Below are positions 20,012-28,303 of a stretch of 64,000 nt of DNA, one piece after another; the first letter of the stretch is position 1, and the number at the start of each line of letters is the position of its first letter. The stretch is taken from positions 124,001 to 188,000 of the forward strand of contig JAVEDP010000004.1 in assembly GCA_030841085.1 (NCBI GenBank). Reading direction: 5' to 3'. Under the pieces are notes generated by a model, which saw only the letters and a list, made by a program, of their open reading frames with translations, ran no database searches and was not told the origin of the DNA. The stretch is from Pyrinomonadaceae bacterium (GTDB taxonomy: Bacteria; Acidobacteriota; Blastocatellia; Pyrinomonadales; Pyrinomonadaceae). The position numbers were made by a program, and so were the translations under genes.

Positions 20012-20342
20012 GCCGGACTAAGTACTTGAGGTCCCCGAAATCGTGACCCTGGAACCGAATCCTGAGCGGATGCACTCAGTACTTCCCTTAAACGCAAGCT
20101 TCAACCTACTCCAAACTCATCCTTGTAGCTGCCACATCTTTTGCTATAGACTCATATAGTGCGCTGACCGTCAGCGTATCGGGCGCAAGTCGCGGCGTAT
20201 CAGCGACGCTATTCCAAAAGTCAAGGTAGGGGCGAAGGCTGCTTCTGAACTGGATCCTTGAGGATGCCGGGAGCCCTAGCAATTAGTGGAAATCGATTTT
20301 TGATTGAAGTGAACTAGCAGCTACAAACCCGCAGCTTTCTAA
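20012..20342. other. Non-coding stretch with a small palindrome
   Basis: No convincing gene on either strand. A perfect 7-bp inverted repeat CGCTGAC-c-GTCAGCG lies at 20162-20176, followed by two CGTATC copies. Two related ACT(A/C)AGTACTT motifs occur near 20019-20030 and 20071-20082. The stretch ends at the terminator at 20343. Confidence 0.4.
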
Positions 20343-20416
20343 GACTCGCTTCCAAGACCAACTATTCCTTTCAACAGGGAATGGTGTGTGTCTTGGGAGC
20401 GGGTCTTTTTTCTTTT
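20343..20416 (+). terminator. Strong rho-independent terminator (or 3' end of a small RNA)
   Basis: A long imperfect stem, GACTCGCTTCCAAGAC near 20343-20358 paired with GTCTTGGGAGCGGGTC ending at 20405, with an inner ATTCC/GGAAT pair, followed by TTTTTTCTTTT. It stands 330 bp after the XRE gene, far for that gene alone, so a separate short transcript could end here. Confidence 0.65.
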
Positions 20417-20633
20417 GCGTAATGAAAAAAAGTAGAGCAACCAGCATTGCAGGAGTCGGAATGACCGGCCGACGACTTCGCATCAACCACCCTACTCGGG
20501 GGCCCTGAAAACTAAAAAGGGCCAGCGATCGCCAAATCGCCAACCCAATTAGTGCATTTAAAAACCGTTGCGGCACTGACCCGGAAAGTTTATCGCCGCT
20601 CAACCAAAATTTACGAGCGCCCTGAGGCGCGAG

Positions 20634-20663
20634 CCGTCATTAGTGTATAAAAAAAGATGACGG
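20634..20663 (+). promoter_or_regulatory. Inverted repeat upstream of the sigma-factor gene
   Basis: CCGTCAT (20634-20640) and ATGACGG (20657-20663) form a perfect 7-bp inverted repeat around an A-rich 16-nt spacer containing GTATAA. It lies 45-75 bp before the proposed start of the sigma factor and may be its promoter/operator. Confidence 0.4.
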
Positions 20664-20708
20664 TTGCGCAAGCCTCGATTCTGGCGCCCAGAAGGTGGAG
20701 AAATCCAG

Positions 20709-21305
20709 ATGTCCGAGGCAACTACCAAAGGCTTTTACAAAGGCCTTCATACAGGCAACCTTCAAACATACGAGCTCATTTGGCAGGAGGGCTCAAGAGT
20801 CATCCCTGCTCTAAAAAGGATGAAATTCGAGGACGCTGAGGATACATGGCACGATTGTTGGCTGAACCTGCTTTACACAAGGTGTGCGGACTACGACCCC
20901 AGGAAGGGCACTTTACCAAAGTGGGTTATGAATAAAGCCATACTCCTAGCTCGCACTCGCCGACGAAAGAAACTGCGTTCGAAAACCGTATCCATTGAAG
21001 AGACTGGAGAGTTATCCAACGAAGATTCCCTCATCGGAGAGAATAAAGGCGGTAACCAAGAGAAGTTGGCTCTGCTCGAGCAGGGAAAAGCAGCGCTCAG
21101 CGAGCGCGACCGGATAGTCATTTCGTTAAAATTCGACGAAGGTCTTGAGTCGCCTGCAATGGCAGAAAGACTTGGAACCACAAGCGTCGCGGTGCGGAAG
21201 CGCCTATCTCGCGCAGTGCGACGACTCTCGGTAGAAATAGGAAGGCTGAATAAGGATGAACTACGAAGACCAACTAAAGAACCTGCAGGAGCAGATTCGT
21301 CGTGA
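20709..21305 (+). CDS. RNA polymerase sigma-70-like (ECF) factor
   Basis: About 198 aa from the ATG at 20709, which has GGTGGAG upstream. An in-frame TTG at 20664 would add 15 residues. Residues about 30-100 resemble sigma region 2 ('FEDAEDTWHDCWLNLLYTRCADYDPRKGTLPKWVMNKA' style, with D-x3-D and the WV segment). Region 4 follows ('LSERDRIVISLKFDEGLESPAMAERLGTTSVAVRKRLSRAVRRL'), a clear helix-turn-helix. It overlaps the next HTH gene by 50 nt and precedes the tns genes. A sigma factor leading a Tn7-like operon is unusual. It may direct transcription of the transposition genes. Confidence 0.8.
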   Translation: MSEATTKGFYKGLHTGNLQTYELIWQEGSRVIPALKRMKFEDAEDTWHDCWLNLLYTRCADYDPRKGTLPKWVMNKAILLARTRRRKKLRSKTVSIEETGELSNEDSLIGENKGGNQEKLALLEQGKAALSERDRIVISLKFDEGLESPAMAERLGTTSVAVRKRLSRAVRRLSVEIGRLNKDELRRPTKEPAGADSS

Positions 21306-21753
21306 GCGTGAAGAAGAGAATTCATTTTCCAAAACCAGACCTCGATCATTTGAGAGCCCCACTGACCTAGTTTCATTTCTTAGAAATATGCCAGTTACTA
21401 AAGTTGCTGAAGTCACAACCATTTCCTCCTTCCTCCGCCGATTCAGAAGTGACTTGGGCCTTAACCAGGATGATGTGGCGACCGCACTTGAGCTAGCCCC
21501 TGATATTCTTAAAAACATAGAATCGAACGATTGCCTACCGTGGACAATACCTCCGCGAGCAATGACACTGATTCTTAGCACCTATCGGGTTCACATGGAC
21601 GCTGTGCTCTTTCTTACTCAGAATTCCTATGAGATCGCTCGCGTTTCCAAGCAGATTTCCGACCTAACTGCAGAAGCCCAAAGGCTGTCAGCTTGGTTAG
21701 CTAACATCAACTCAGAACTCCACGCGTGCGGTGAAATGGCATTGCTAAAGTAA
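21256..21753 (+). CDS. Helix-turn-helix protein overlapping the sigma factor, possible sigma partner
   Basis: A 165-aa protein with a charged coiled N-terminus ('EDQLKNLQEQIRREREEE'), an XRE-like HTH at about residues 55-95 ('ISSFLRRFRSDLGLNQDDVA') and a helical C-terminus with heptad-like spacing. Its start lies inside the sigma gene, a 50-nt overlap in another frame, which couples their translation. It could be a co-regulator or anti-sigma-type partner; no anti-sigma domain is recognised. Confidence 0.6.
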   Translation: MNYEDQLKNLQEQIRREREEENSFSKTRPRSFESPTDLVSFLRNMPVTKVAEVTTISSFLRRFRSDLGLNQDDVATALELAPDILKNIESNDCLPWTIPPRAMTLILSTYRVHMDAVLFLTQNSYEIARVSKQISDLTAEAQRLSAWLANINSELHACGEMALLK

Positions 21754-21810
21754 TACCGGTAAAGTCAACAAAGCCACCACCTTAGGGTATTCCTTCTCTT
21801 CCCACTTACA

Positions 21811-21934
21811 GGTTCCCTGTCACACCCCGCCTATATTAGTAGGGGCATATCTTTGTTAATGTCCCCAAACAGGATTCCCATGACTCTCTTGCCCAACCTC
21901 AAGGTTCCCACTCTATTACTAGGGGAGATATTTG
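21811..21934 (+). repeat. Spaced repeats upstream of the tnsA-like gene
   Basis: Two similar blocks, CTATATTAGTAGGGGCATAT (from 21831) and CTCTATTACTAGGGGAGATA (from 21911), are exactly 80 bp apart. Each has a GGTTCCC upstream (21811-21817 and 21903-21909), and a third GGATTCCC lies at 21872-21879. The second block also supplies the AGGGGAGA ribosome site of the next gene. They could be promoter elements for the neighbouring sigma factor or transposase-binding sites. Confidence 0.45.
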
Positions 21935-22611
21935 ATGAGAGTCGAATCAAACGAACAGATCCTTTGTCAATACAAACCTGTATGGTCACTGCCTTCTAGC
22001 AAATTTGGTAACAATCGCTGGATAGTATTCAGTATCCGTCTGCTGCGGCTCATAATCCTCTATTCCGATTTGGAATACGATCATTGGGTACTAGTCGAGT
22101 CAAATTCTCGAATCGTTTTGTATTGCGAACAGCCGTTGCGGGTGCGCGTAAAGCTTCCATCAGGTTTCGTAACACCGTTTTTGATATGTGGCTGCGGTTT
22201 GATTCAGGTGAAGAGGAATTCCGTGAAATCAAATATCGTGAACAGCTAACCCAACCTAAAACAAAGCGTCAAATCGAAGCTCAAAAGTTGTGGTGTAGCC
22301 TCAAGCCAACACAGCATGAGGTTTTCGATCAGTATCGGATACGCTCAAATCCACGCTACCTCCACAGTTGGAAATTCATACTGCGCTGCCTGGCTGCAAC
22401 TCACAGCAGCAATCTTAGATCGATCAGCGATCGAGTTTCCCAACTGCTGGCTGATGGCCCAAGAACATTGGGTCAAATAGAGGCTGCTTTTTCATCCCCC
22501 GAACAATCGCTCGTTCGACCAGCAGTATTTCGGCTACTCCATAGTGGCGACGCGACTGCCCCACTTGGAACTCACGACCTGACAAATGCGCTGCCCATCG
22601 AGATTAAATAG
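21935..22611 (+). pseudogene. tnsA: TnsA-like transposon endonuclease, interrupted by a frameshift
   Basis: TnsA cuts the 5' ends of Tn7-like elements so that they move by cut-and-paste. From the ATG at 21935 (AGGGGAGA upstream) one frame encodes a TnsA-type N-terminus: 'LPSSKFGNNRW', 'LEYDHWVLVESNSRIVLYCE' and 'QPLRVRVKLPSG'. It then runs out at 22249. The continuation, 'NTVFDMWLRFDSGEEEFREI' with the catalytic D...E-x-K (REIKY) and the C-terminal helices, lies in the -1 frame and reaches the stop at 22611. The change falls near 22160-22170 and equals one missing base. A base-call error, a real mutation or a programmed -1 shift are all possible. Its stop overlaps the start of tnsB. Confidence 0.7.
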
Positions 22612-24542
22612 TGATGACACACTTCAAATTCGACCGTGATAGCCTCGATCCCGAATTGAAGGATCTGGCCTCATGGCCAAGCGTCAAGACGGATGGCTGG
22701 ACTGACAAACAGCGGGAACTCTTCGCGAGACTTGAAGGGGCCATTCGCGCCTACTTCGCCGGCGGCGTCGTAAAACTAATTTGCGAGAAGTACAAGATTA
22801 CGCGCCAGGAATTCCATCGATACCTAAAGCGCTGCCTGGCCACCCATCCGGACGGCCGAATATATGGTTGGCGCGGGATCATGCCGTACGCTCGACAGAA
22901 AACTTACGTGCGAACAAAGCCGGTGCGAATCCAGTCGAGCACACAAGCGGGAGGTCGCTCGGGCGCATTCTCACAACTGCTGGATCTTTATCCCGATCTG
23001 GCAATTGGAATTCAGAAACTTCTCTTGAAGCAAACCGGAGACGAGACAATCCCCGAACCGCGAATTCCCTTGATGGCAATTCTCAAGTGGCTCTTGAGTG
23101 CTTGTAAGAAAAAAGGCCTGACCGCTAAGGACTATCCATTTTGCACCCGGTCTCTCGGTCGCACAGCGTTGTGGAGGTATTTGAAGGCATTAATCAATCT
23201 CAACCCGGGAGCGGCAGCAAAAGGTAGATACGGTAAAGACGCAACGAGAAGATGGCGCGTTAGTGGTCATGGGCCTTCTACGGAAAAGGTCACCATGCCT
23301 TTCCAGCAAGGCCAATTTGACGGCCACCGAATAGACGCGCGCCTTATCATCCTTATCCGACACACCCACGGCGGCTTCATAAAACTCCATCTTCAGCGTC
23401 TATGGTTGCTGGCGATCATTGATGTTTTCACTCGGGCAATTCTTGGTTATCACATCTCTCTCAACGCGGAATACAACGCCGAAGATGTCTTGCAGTGCGT
23501 CAAGAAAGCAATCACTCCATGGAAACCGATGACACTAAAGATCCCCGGTCTTCAGTATGCGCATGGCGCAGGTTTTCCGTCTGGTGTCGTACCTAAGTTG
23601 GCATGGGTCCTCTTTGATGAGTTTTGCTATGACAACGCCAAGTCCAACCTGGCAAAACGAGTTCTTAAAAAACTTGTGTCTGTAGTAGGTTGCGCCATCA
23701 ATCCAGGTCCCGTTGAGACTCCGGAGCGTCGGGGAATCATCGAGCGATGGTTTGCAATACTCGAAGAAGCAGGCTACCACCGATTCCCATCAACCACTGG
23801 CAGCAGTCCCCAAGATCCTCGCCGCGGTGACCCCGAGGCCGCCGCTGAGAGTTTGGAGATATCGCTGGACCACCTATACGAAATTACTGACCTAGTCATC
23901 GCAAAATACAACGCGACGCCCCATTCCGGAATTGGCTACAAGTCACCGTTGGATCTGATGAAACTTTATGCAGATGATGAAAATAGTCTTATGAGAACCA
24001 TTCCCGAAGATCAACGCGCCTCGCTTGGATTACTCAATGTTGAATTTGCTCGAGCGGTAAGAGGAAATATCAAATCCGGCAGACGGCCCTATGTCGATTG
24101 CGAAGGGGCTAGGTACCGGAATGACGTGCTGGCGCGCAGTCCTGAGCTGATCGGTAAAAAACTGCGCCTGGTCATGGATCCAGAAGATCCTCGTTCAGTA
24201 ATTGCGTACCTGCCCGACGGCGCCGAATTCGGCGTGCTTACCGCGAATGGCTTTTGGGGAATACGACCGCACACTCTTGAGATGCGAAGAGCGATCCTTT
24301 CTCTCAAGCGGGAAAGACTCATTTATCTCACCGACAACCAAGATCCGATACCTGTGTATCTGGAATACTTAGCCAACGAGAAAAAAGGCAAGGCAACAGC
24401 TCGAGCGCTGGCGAAAGCGCAAAAAGCGAAATACGAGTACGCGATTCCAACCAAGACCGCAACTTTCGCGAACCACAATGATGTTCTTGAAGCAGATCTT
24501 CCAGTGGATCAGGCCCACCCCACGAGAACGATTACGTACTGA
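22611..24542 (+). CDS. tnsB: TnsB/TniA-like DDE transposase
   Basis: A 643-aa transposase that binds the element ends and joins their 3' strands to target DNA. It has N-terminal helical DNA-binding segments and a retroviral-integrase-type core with Asp237 ('QFDGHR'), Asp341 ('CYDNA') and Glu378 ('RRGIIERW'), a D-D-37-E arrangement. A Mu-type C-terminal beta-barrel follows ('ARYRNDVLA...GKKLRLVMDPEDPRSVIAY'). The GTG at 22611 overlaps the tnsA stop (TAGTG); an ATG follows at 22614. tnsC starts 11 nt downstream. The reading frame is intact. Confidence 0.92.
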   Translation: MMTHFKFDRDSLDPELKDLASWPSVKTDGWTDKQRELFARLEGAIRAYFAGGVVKLICEKYKITRQEFHRYLKRCLATHPDGRIYGWRGIMPYARQKTYVRTKPVRIQSSTQAGGRSGAFSQLLDLYPDLAIGIQKLLLKQTGDETIPEPRIPLMAILKWLLSACKKKGLTAKDYPFCTRSLGRTALWRYLKALINLNPGAAAKGRYGKDATRRWRVSGHGPSTEKVTMPFQQGQFDGHRIDARLIILIRHTHGGFIKLHLQRLWLLAIIDVFTRAILGYHISLNAEYNAEDVLQCVKKAITPWKPMTLKIPGLQYAHGAGFPSGVVPKLAWVLFDEFCYDNAKSNLAKRVLKKLVSVVGCAINPGPVETPERRGIIERWFAILEEAGYHRFPSTTGSSPQDPRRGDPEAAAESLEISLDHLYEITDLVIAKYNATPHSGIGYKSPLDLMKLYADDENSLMRTIPEDQRASLGLLNVEFARAVRGNIKSGRRPYVDCEGARYRNDVLARSPELIGKKLRLVMDPEDPRSVIAYLPDGAEFGVLTANGFWGIRPHTLEMRRAILSLKRERLIYLTDNQDPIPVYLEYLANEKKGKATARALAKAQKAKYEYAIPTKTATFANHNDVLEADLPVDQAHPTRTITY

Positions 24543-24553
24543 GGAGTCCAGAT

Positions 24554-25543
24554 TTGCGCAATCCAAAGACTTCACAACTAAAGCGACCAAGGGTTGAGCC
24601 AGGCGCACATCCAATTCAAACGACTCGGTACCTTATATCCACTCCGACAATTCAAACCCTCTTAGCTGCAGTGTATCTCTGGATCGAGAATCGAGTGCCG
24701 GGAGGAATGGTCTATGGGAAACCACGTTTCGGAAAGACCCACGCCATCAAGTATCTCTCGGTATTGCTGATTGAAAAATTCGGTGTTGCCTTGCCGGTAA
24801 TCACTTTGTTGTGCCTTGACCACACCCGACCCAGTGAAAGCGTCTTCTTTGAAGACCTGCTCCGCGCAGCTGGCCATGCGTTCTGTTCCAGTGGGACGGC
24901 CACCGCAAAGCGTCAACGCCTAAACGAATATCTTATTGAGAGGGTCGAACGTAGCGGCCACGACAAGCTGATACTCTTCATCGACGAGGCGCAGAAATTG
25001 CACGAACAACACTACAAATGGCTAATAGATTTACACAATGAACTCGACCGTAACAGCATAGCCTTAATAGTTCTGCTCGTTGGCCAAGAGGAGCTAGTTC
25101 ATCAGTTCTCAGCTTTTCAGCTAACCAAGAAAACTCAAATCATCGGCCGATTTATGGTCCATCAACTTCGCTTTCAAGGATTACGGTCGGAAAAGGACAT
25201 GAGGCATTGTTTAGCCAACTATGATTCCGGGTCCGAATATCCTCCGGGAAGTGGCTTCGCTTTTACTCGCTATTATTTCCCCGCAGCCTTCGAATCCGGC
25301 CTCAGACTTAAGGATTCCGCAGCCACGTTATGGCAGGCGTTTCGCGTGGTGAGAGAGGAAGCTGAACTCCCAGTTACTCGAGAGATTCCAATGCAATACT
25401 TTTGTCGGACCGTTGAATATGTGTTGACTCGATTCGGAACTCTTGAAGACCTGCCTATTGAATTGTCGTTGGCCCAATGGAAGGAAGCCATACGAAGATC
25501 CGGCTACGCCGATGCTGAGCGTTATGTTGTCGACTCTCAATAG
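24554..25543 (+). CDS. tnsC: TnsC/TniB-like AAA ATPase, transposition regulator
   Basis: A 329-aa AAA+ protein that links the target adaptor to the transposase. Walker A is 'YGKPRFGKT' (54-62) and Walker B is 'LILFIDEAQ' (139-147). 'VLLVGQEEL' and 'QIIGRFMVHQL' follow, as in TniB/TnsC. The start is TTG 24554 with a perfect GAGGAG seven bases upstream that overlaps the tnsB stop region. Its stop is one base before the likely tniQ start. The tight tnsB-tnsC-tniQ order is standard for Tn7/Tn5053-like elements. Confidence 0.92.
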   Translation: MRNPKTSQLKRPRVEPGAHPIQTTRYLISTPTIQTLLAAVYLWIENRVPGGMVYGKPRFGKTHAIKYLSVLLIEKFGVALPVITLLCLDHTRPSESVFFEDLLRAAGHAFCSSGTATAKRQRLNEYLIERVERSGHDKLILFIDEAQKLHEQHYKWLIDLHNELDRNSIALIVLLVGQEELVHQFSAFQLTKKTQIIGRFMVHQLRFQGLRSEKDMRHCLANYDSGSEYPPGSGFAFTRYYFPAAFESGLRLKDSAATLWQAFRVVREEAELPVTREIPMQYFCRTVEYVLTRFGTLEDLPIELSLAQWKEAIRRSGYADAERYVVDSQ

Positions 25544-25544
25544 T

Positions 25545-26885
25545 ATGATCGTGAATCAAAACAATATCTGTTGGCGCCCAGATTGGTATAGACCCTACGA
25601 GTCGCTTTGGTCCTTACTGAAGAAAGTCGCCTATCTTAATGCGGCCTCGTACGCAGACATCCAGCAACTCGTCGGAAGGGTGAAGAGCGAGCGGAATTCG
25701 CCGCGCGGGGAAAAGCTGCGATGCGATCTCAATAGCTTCGCAGCAGTCGACAACGAAAAGCTGAAGAACCTTTTACTTATCGATTCGACAGCACTCCTGC
25801 AAACAACCGCGCTCGCATACATTAAACATGAAGAGTTAATAGTACTGACTAGTAATCAGCTGAGGTACTGCACAGACTGCCTGAAAGTCGGCTTTCATAG
25901 TGCAATTCATCAACTCCTATTTCTTTCCCAGTGTCCTATTCACAACAGCCCACTCGTTACACGTTGTCCTGAATGCGGAACCCTCGCGCCCCGATACACA
26001 GTTGCTTCGGTCACGGCCAGACGTCGGACGAATTGCGATAACTGTTTTGAATCATTCGCTGAAAAGTTTCGACTGAGAATAGCCGCATGCCTTAGCCATG
26101 ACTCTCAGAGCAGGGAATTGGCCGAACTTGGTTCTTGGTTAAACCAGCGATTGTCAGCCGGTTGGACCGAATACTACGCATTTACTGCCACCTTCTTCCG
26201 GAAGCCTTCAAAGTGCCGAAGCACCAAACTGCTCAGGCTACCAGGGTACTGGTCCCGTGCACTTCCTTTTAGTTCCAAGGCACTTGTGCAACTTCCTGAG
26301 CGTGAGAGTCACAACAGCTTATCGATCCCTGGTCAGGTGGGCTTAACTGAGACTCTAGCGAATGAATACGGCCAACTTGATCCGGATTTCGAGAAGGATT
26401 TACAAAGCGATTTCAGATCAATAAAGCGAAATCTTTTTAGGAGAGTTCTTCGACCTCACAAGCAATGTATTCGGAGATTACAAAAACACGTGTGTTGGAT
26501 CATCCCAGGACGATACTGGCGCGGCACGATCTGCGTAGCCGCGAATGCTTACTTGCTGTGGTTGATGAGATGCCAGAACACGAATGATCCCACCAACGTC
26601 TTTCGATCTCAAAAACTCAGGGTCTCTCCAATCGAAACGCACTCTGGTACACAGGGTCCACTTTCCAGATCGGCTGTTCGAAGAATCGTCGCCCTGAATT
26701 GGACCTCCTTGTTCTATGAGGCCCTGTTGGTGGCGTTCGGCCTGAATCGAAAAGGCTTGTACTCACTATGCCCCGCTTTGGTCCAAGGCGTTCGAAGACC
26801 TCACTGGCTAGTAGAACGGTCAAAAGACGAAGTTCAACCCTCCACTGGTGGATGCGCAATCGTTACATCGATCGAATCATTCTAG
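25545..26885 (+). CDS. tniQ: TniQ family target-selection protein
   Basis: Adaptor that recruits TnsC to the target site. The N-terminus 'PDWYRPYESLWSLLKKVAYL' and the zinc-binding block (CTDC, then SQCPIHNSPLV, then CPECG, about residues 108-150) are typical of TniQ/TnsD. From the ATG at 25545, one base after the tnsC stop, it is 446 aa; in-frame ATGs at 25512 and 25524 overlap tnsC. The remaining C-terminal region is Arg-rich and not recognised. Its size lies between short CRISPR-associated TniQ and TnsD, so it may bind a DNA site directly. The site is not identifiable here. Confidence 0.87.
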   Translation: MIVNQNNICWRPDWYRPYESLWSLLKKVAYLNAASYADIQQLVGRVKSERNSPRGEKLRCDLNSFAAVDNEKLKNLLLIDSTALLQTTALAYIKHEELIVLTSNQLRYCTDCLKVGFHSAIHQLLFLSQCPIHNSPLVTRCPECGTLAPRYTVASVTARRRTNCDNCFESFAEKFRLRIAACLSHDSQSRELAELGSWLNQRLSAGWTEYYAFTATFFRKPSKCRSTKLLRLPGYWSRALPFSSKALVQLPERESHNSLSIPGQVGLTETLANEYGQLDPDFEKDLQSDFRSIKRNLFRRVLRPHKQCIRRLQKHVCWIIPGRYWRGTICVAANAYLLWLMRCQNTNDPTNVFRSQKLRVSPIETHSGTQGPLSRSAVRRIVALNWTSLFYEALLVAFGLNRKGLYSLCPALVQGVRRPHWLVERSKDEVQPSTGGCAIVTSIESF

Positions 26886-27178
26886 ATCAAAGATTGTGTC
26901 CGCGGCCCGATACCAGTCCCGTCAATCGTTGGCGAACAACTCAATGCAGTTGCTTCACGTAAGAGTGTTTAGTGCAGTCCTAAACGGCTGCTCACCGAAA
27001 TGGCAATTGTTCATGACACACGAGCGATCATCTTTATAGCTGGAGCGAAGGACTCTAGTATCGAGACGGCTACTTACCACCGTCCAACGATGGGAGCATT
27101 TTCACTAGTCTATTGACAGATTAGGCCAAGCTCTGTAGAATCACTGCGTTCGCCTATACTTAGTGTTGGACTAATTGC
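26886..27178. other. Intergenic region between tniQ and the ietAS module
   Basis: No gene is supported. The only clear signal is the promoter at 27113-27141. No inverted repeat marking a transposon end was found here. Confidence 0.5.
27113..27141 (+). promoter_or_regulatory. Near-consensus sigma-70-type promoter of the ietA gene
   Basis: TTGACA (27113-27118), 17-nt spacer, TAGAAT (27136-27141); expected transcription start about 27148, leaving a leader of about 30 nt before the ATG at 27179. This suggests strong constitutive expression of the module. Confidence 0.7.
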
Positions 27179-28303
27179 ATGGACCCCGTAACAAGTTTCG
27201 TCCACCTAGCCCGAATTGCTCTTTCAGGTCGCCGTAGAGAGTTGGTCATGTTCCTCAGGCGCTCCTTGCCCTCTATTCGCGAAATGAAGCCTGAACTTGC
27301 GGCGGAAATCAATAAACTTCTCGAACTAACGTCGGCCGGGCCACTGCGCGCCAAAGCGGCCATGCCAGAACCGCTGCCGGTGGACCTTGATTCGCGGCTT
27401 GAATTGGTTCGTCATGAAGAACATCCGGAAATGGCGGTTGAGCCAACTTGGCCAAGCGAGATTCGTGACGAACTCAATCAATTCATTCTGGAACGTCAAC
27501 AAGAGGAGCATTTAGCTGCCGTCGGAGTGATGCCAACCCGGTCTTTGCTATTCGTGGGGCCACCGGGTGTTGGTAAAAGCCTAGCGGCACGTTACCTCGC
27601 TGTGCAGCTGCATCGACCCTTGCTCACCCTCGATCTAGCCGCGGTAATGAGCAGTTTTTTGGGTCGTACTGGAAACAACATCCGAGCCGTCCTAGATTAC
27701 GCTCGTCGAAGCTCTTCAATCTTGTTACTAGACGAATTTGATGCTATTGCCAAGCGTCGCGATGACTCTGCTGACGTCGGGGAGTTAAAACGGCTAGTGA
27801 CGGTATTGCTTCAAGCGATCGACGACTGGCCGCGCGAGGGCATACTGTTAGCTGCCACGAATCATCCTGATCTCTTAGATCCTGCGGTCTGGCGACGTTT
27901 TGAGCGGGTCATTCCATTTCCGCTCCCTTCCGCGAATGACATAGCCGCAGCAATACAGGTCGCTCTTCAAGACGATACAAACAGGGTATCTAAAACGACA
28001 ATCGAGATTTTGGCGGCACTCCTAGAGGGTCGATCCTTTGCGGACGTACGAAAAGTGATTCTCGGCGCTCGGCGCGAGGCACTTGTTAGTAAGCTTCCCA
28101 TTGATCAAGTTCTTACCGAGCGTGTGTCAAAATTACTAAATGGTCAGTCTAGGGCTCGACGTATTCAAACCGCGGTTTCGTTGCGACAGACGGGTCTGAC
28201 TGAGCGACATGTCTACGATCTTACAGGCGTTTCAAGAGATACGATCCGTCGTAGGACCAAGGTAGGCGGAAAGAGAATAAATTCTAATGGCAAGAAAGGA
28301 TAA
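27179..28303 (+). CDS. ietA: AAA+ ATPase of an IetAS-like defence pair
   Basis: A 374-aa AAA+ ATPase with an N-terminal helical part (1-90), Walker A 'GPPGVGKS' (127-134), Walker B 'LLLDEFD' (182-188), sensor 'LLAATNHPDLLDPAVWRRFER' region with arginine finger, and a C-terminal HTH-like tail ('TGLTERHVYDLTGVSRDTIR'). It overlaps the subtilisin-like gene by 17 nt. This ATPase-protease pairing is the architecture named IetAS, described as a plasmid-stability toxin/antitoxin-like pair and as an anti-phage system. By that analogy the ATPase controls the protease. No clear ribosome site precedes the ATG. Confidence 0.8.
   Translation: MDPVTSFVHLARIALSGRRRELVMFLRRSLPSIREMKPELAAEINKLLELTSAGPLRAKAAMPEPLPVDLDSRLELVRHEEHPEMAVEPTWPSEIRDELNQFILERQQEEHLAAVGVMPTRSLLFVGPPGVGKSLAARYLAVQLHRPLLTLDLAAVMSSFLGRTGNNIRAVLDYARRSSSILLLDEFDAIAKRRDDSADVGELKRLVTVLLQAIDDWPREGILLAATNHPDLLDPAVWRRFERVIPFPLPSANDIAAAIQVALQDDTNRVSKTTIEILAALLEGRSFADVRKVILGARREALVSKLPIDQVLTERVSKLLNGQSRARRIQTAVSLRQTGLTERHVYDLTGVSRDTIRRRTKVGGKRINSNGKKG

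Larger units (their letters stand above)
20709..26885 (+). mobile_element. Tn7-like transposition module (sigma/HTH pair + TnsA-like, TnsB, TnsC, TniQ)
   Basis: Six same-direction genes with short gaps or overlaps. The last four encode the full core of a Tn7-like element: TnsA-type endonuclease (frameshifted), DDE transposase, AAA regulator and TniQ target adaptor. No Cas genes or CRISPR array are visible nearby, and no TnsE-like gene. The element ends are not resolved. Confidence 0.8.

Noticed and set aside
20283-20603. 106-aa minus-strand reading frame
   Set aside because: It is antisense across a strong terminator hairpin, lacks a ribosome site and has no recognisable protein features.
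22084-22150. Internal start for a separate TnsA C-terminal protein
   Set aside because: The TTG has no ribosome site, and its first residues are the out-of-frame reading of conserved TnsA sequence; a frameshift explains the region better.
20709-26885. CRISPR-associated transposon (CAST)
   Set aside because: No cas gene, CRISPR array or tracr-like region is visible; TnsABC-TniQ alone does not establish a CAST.
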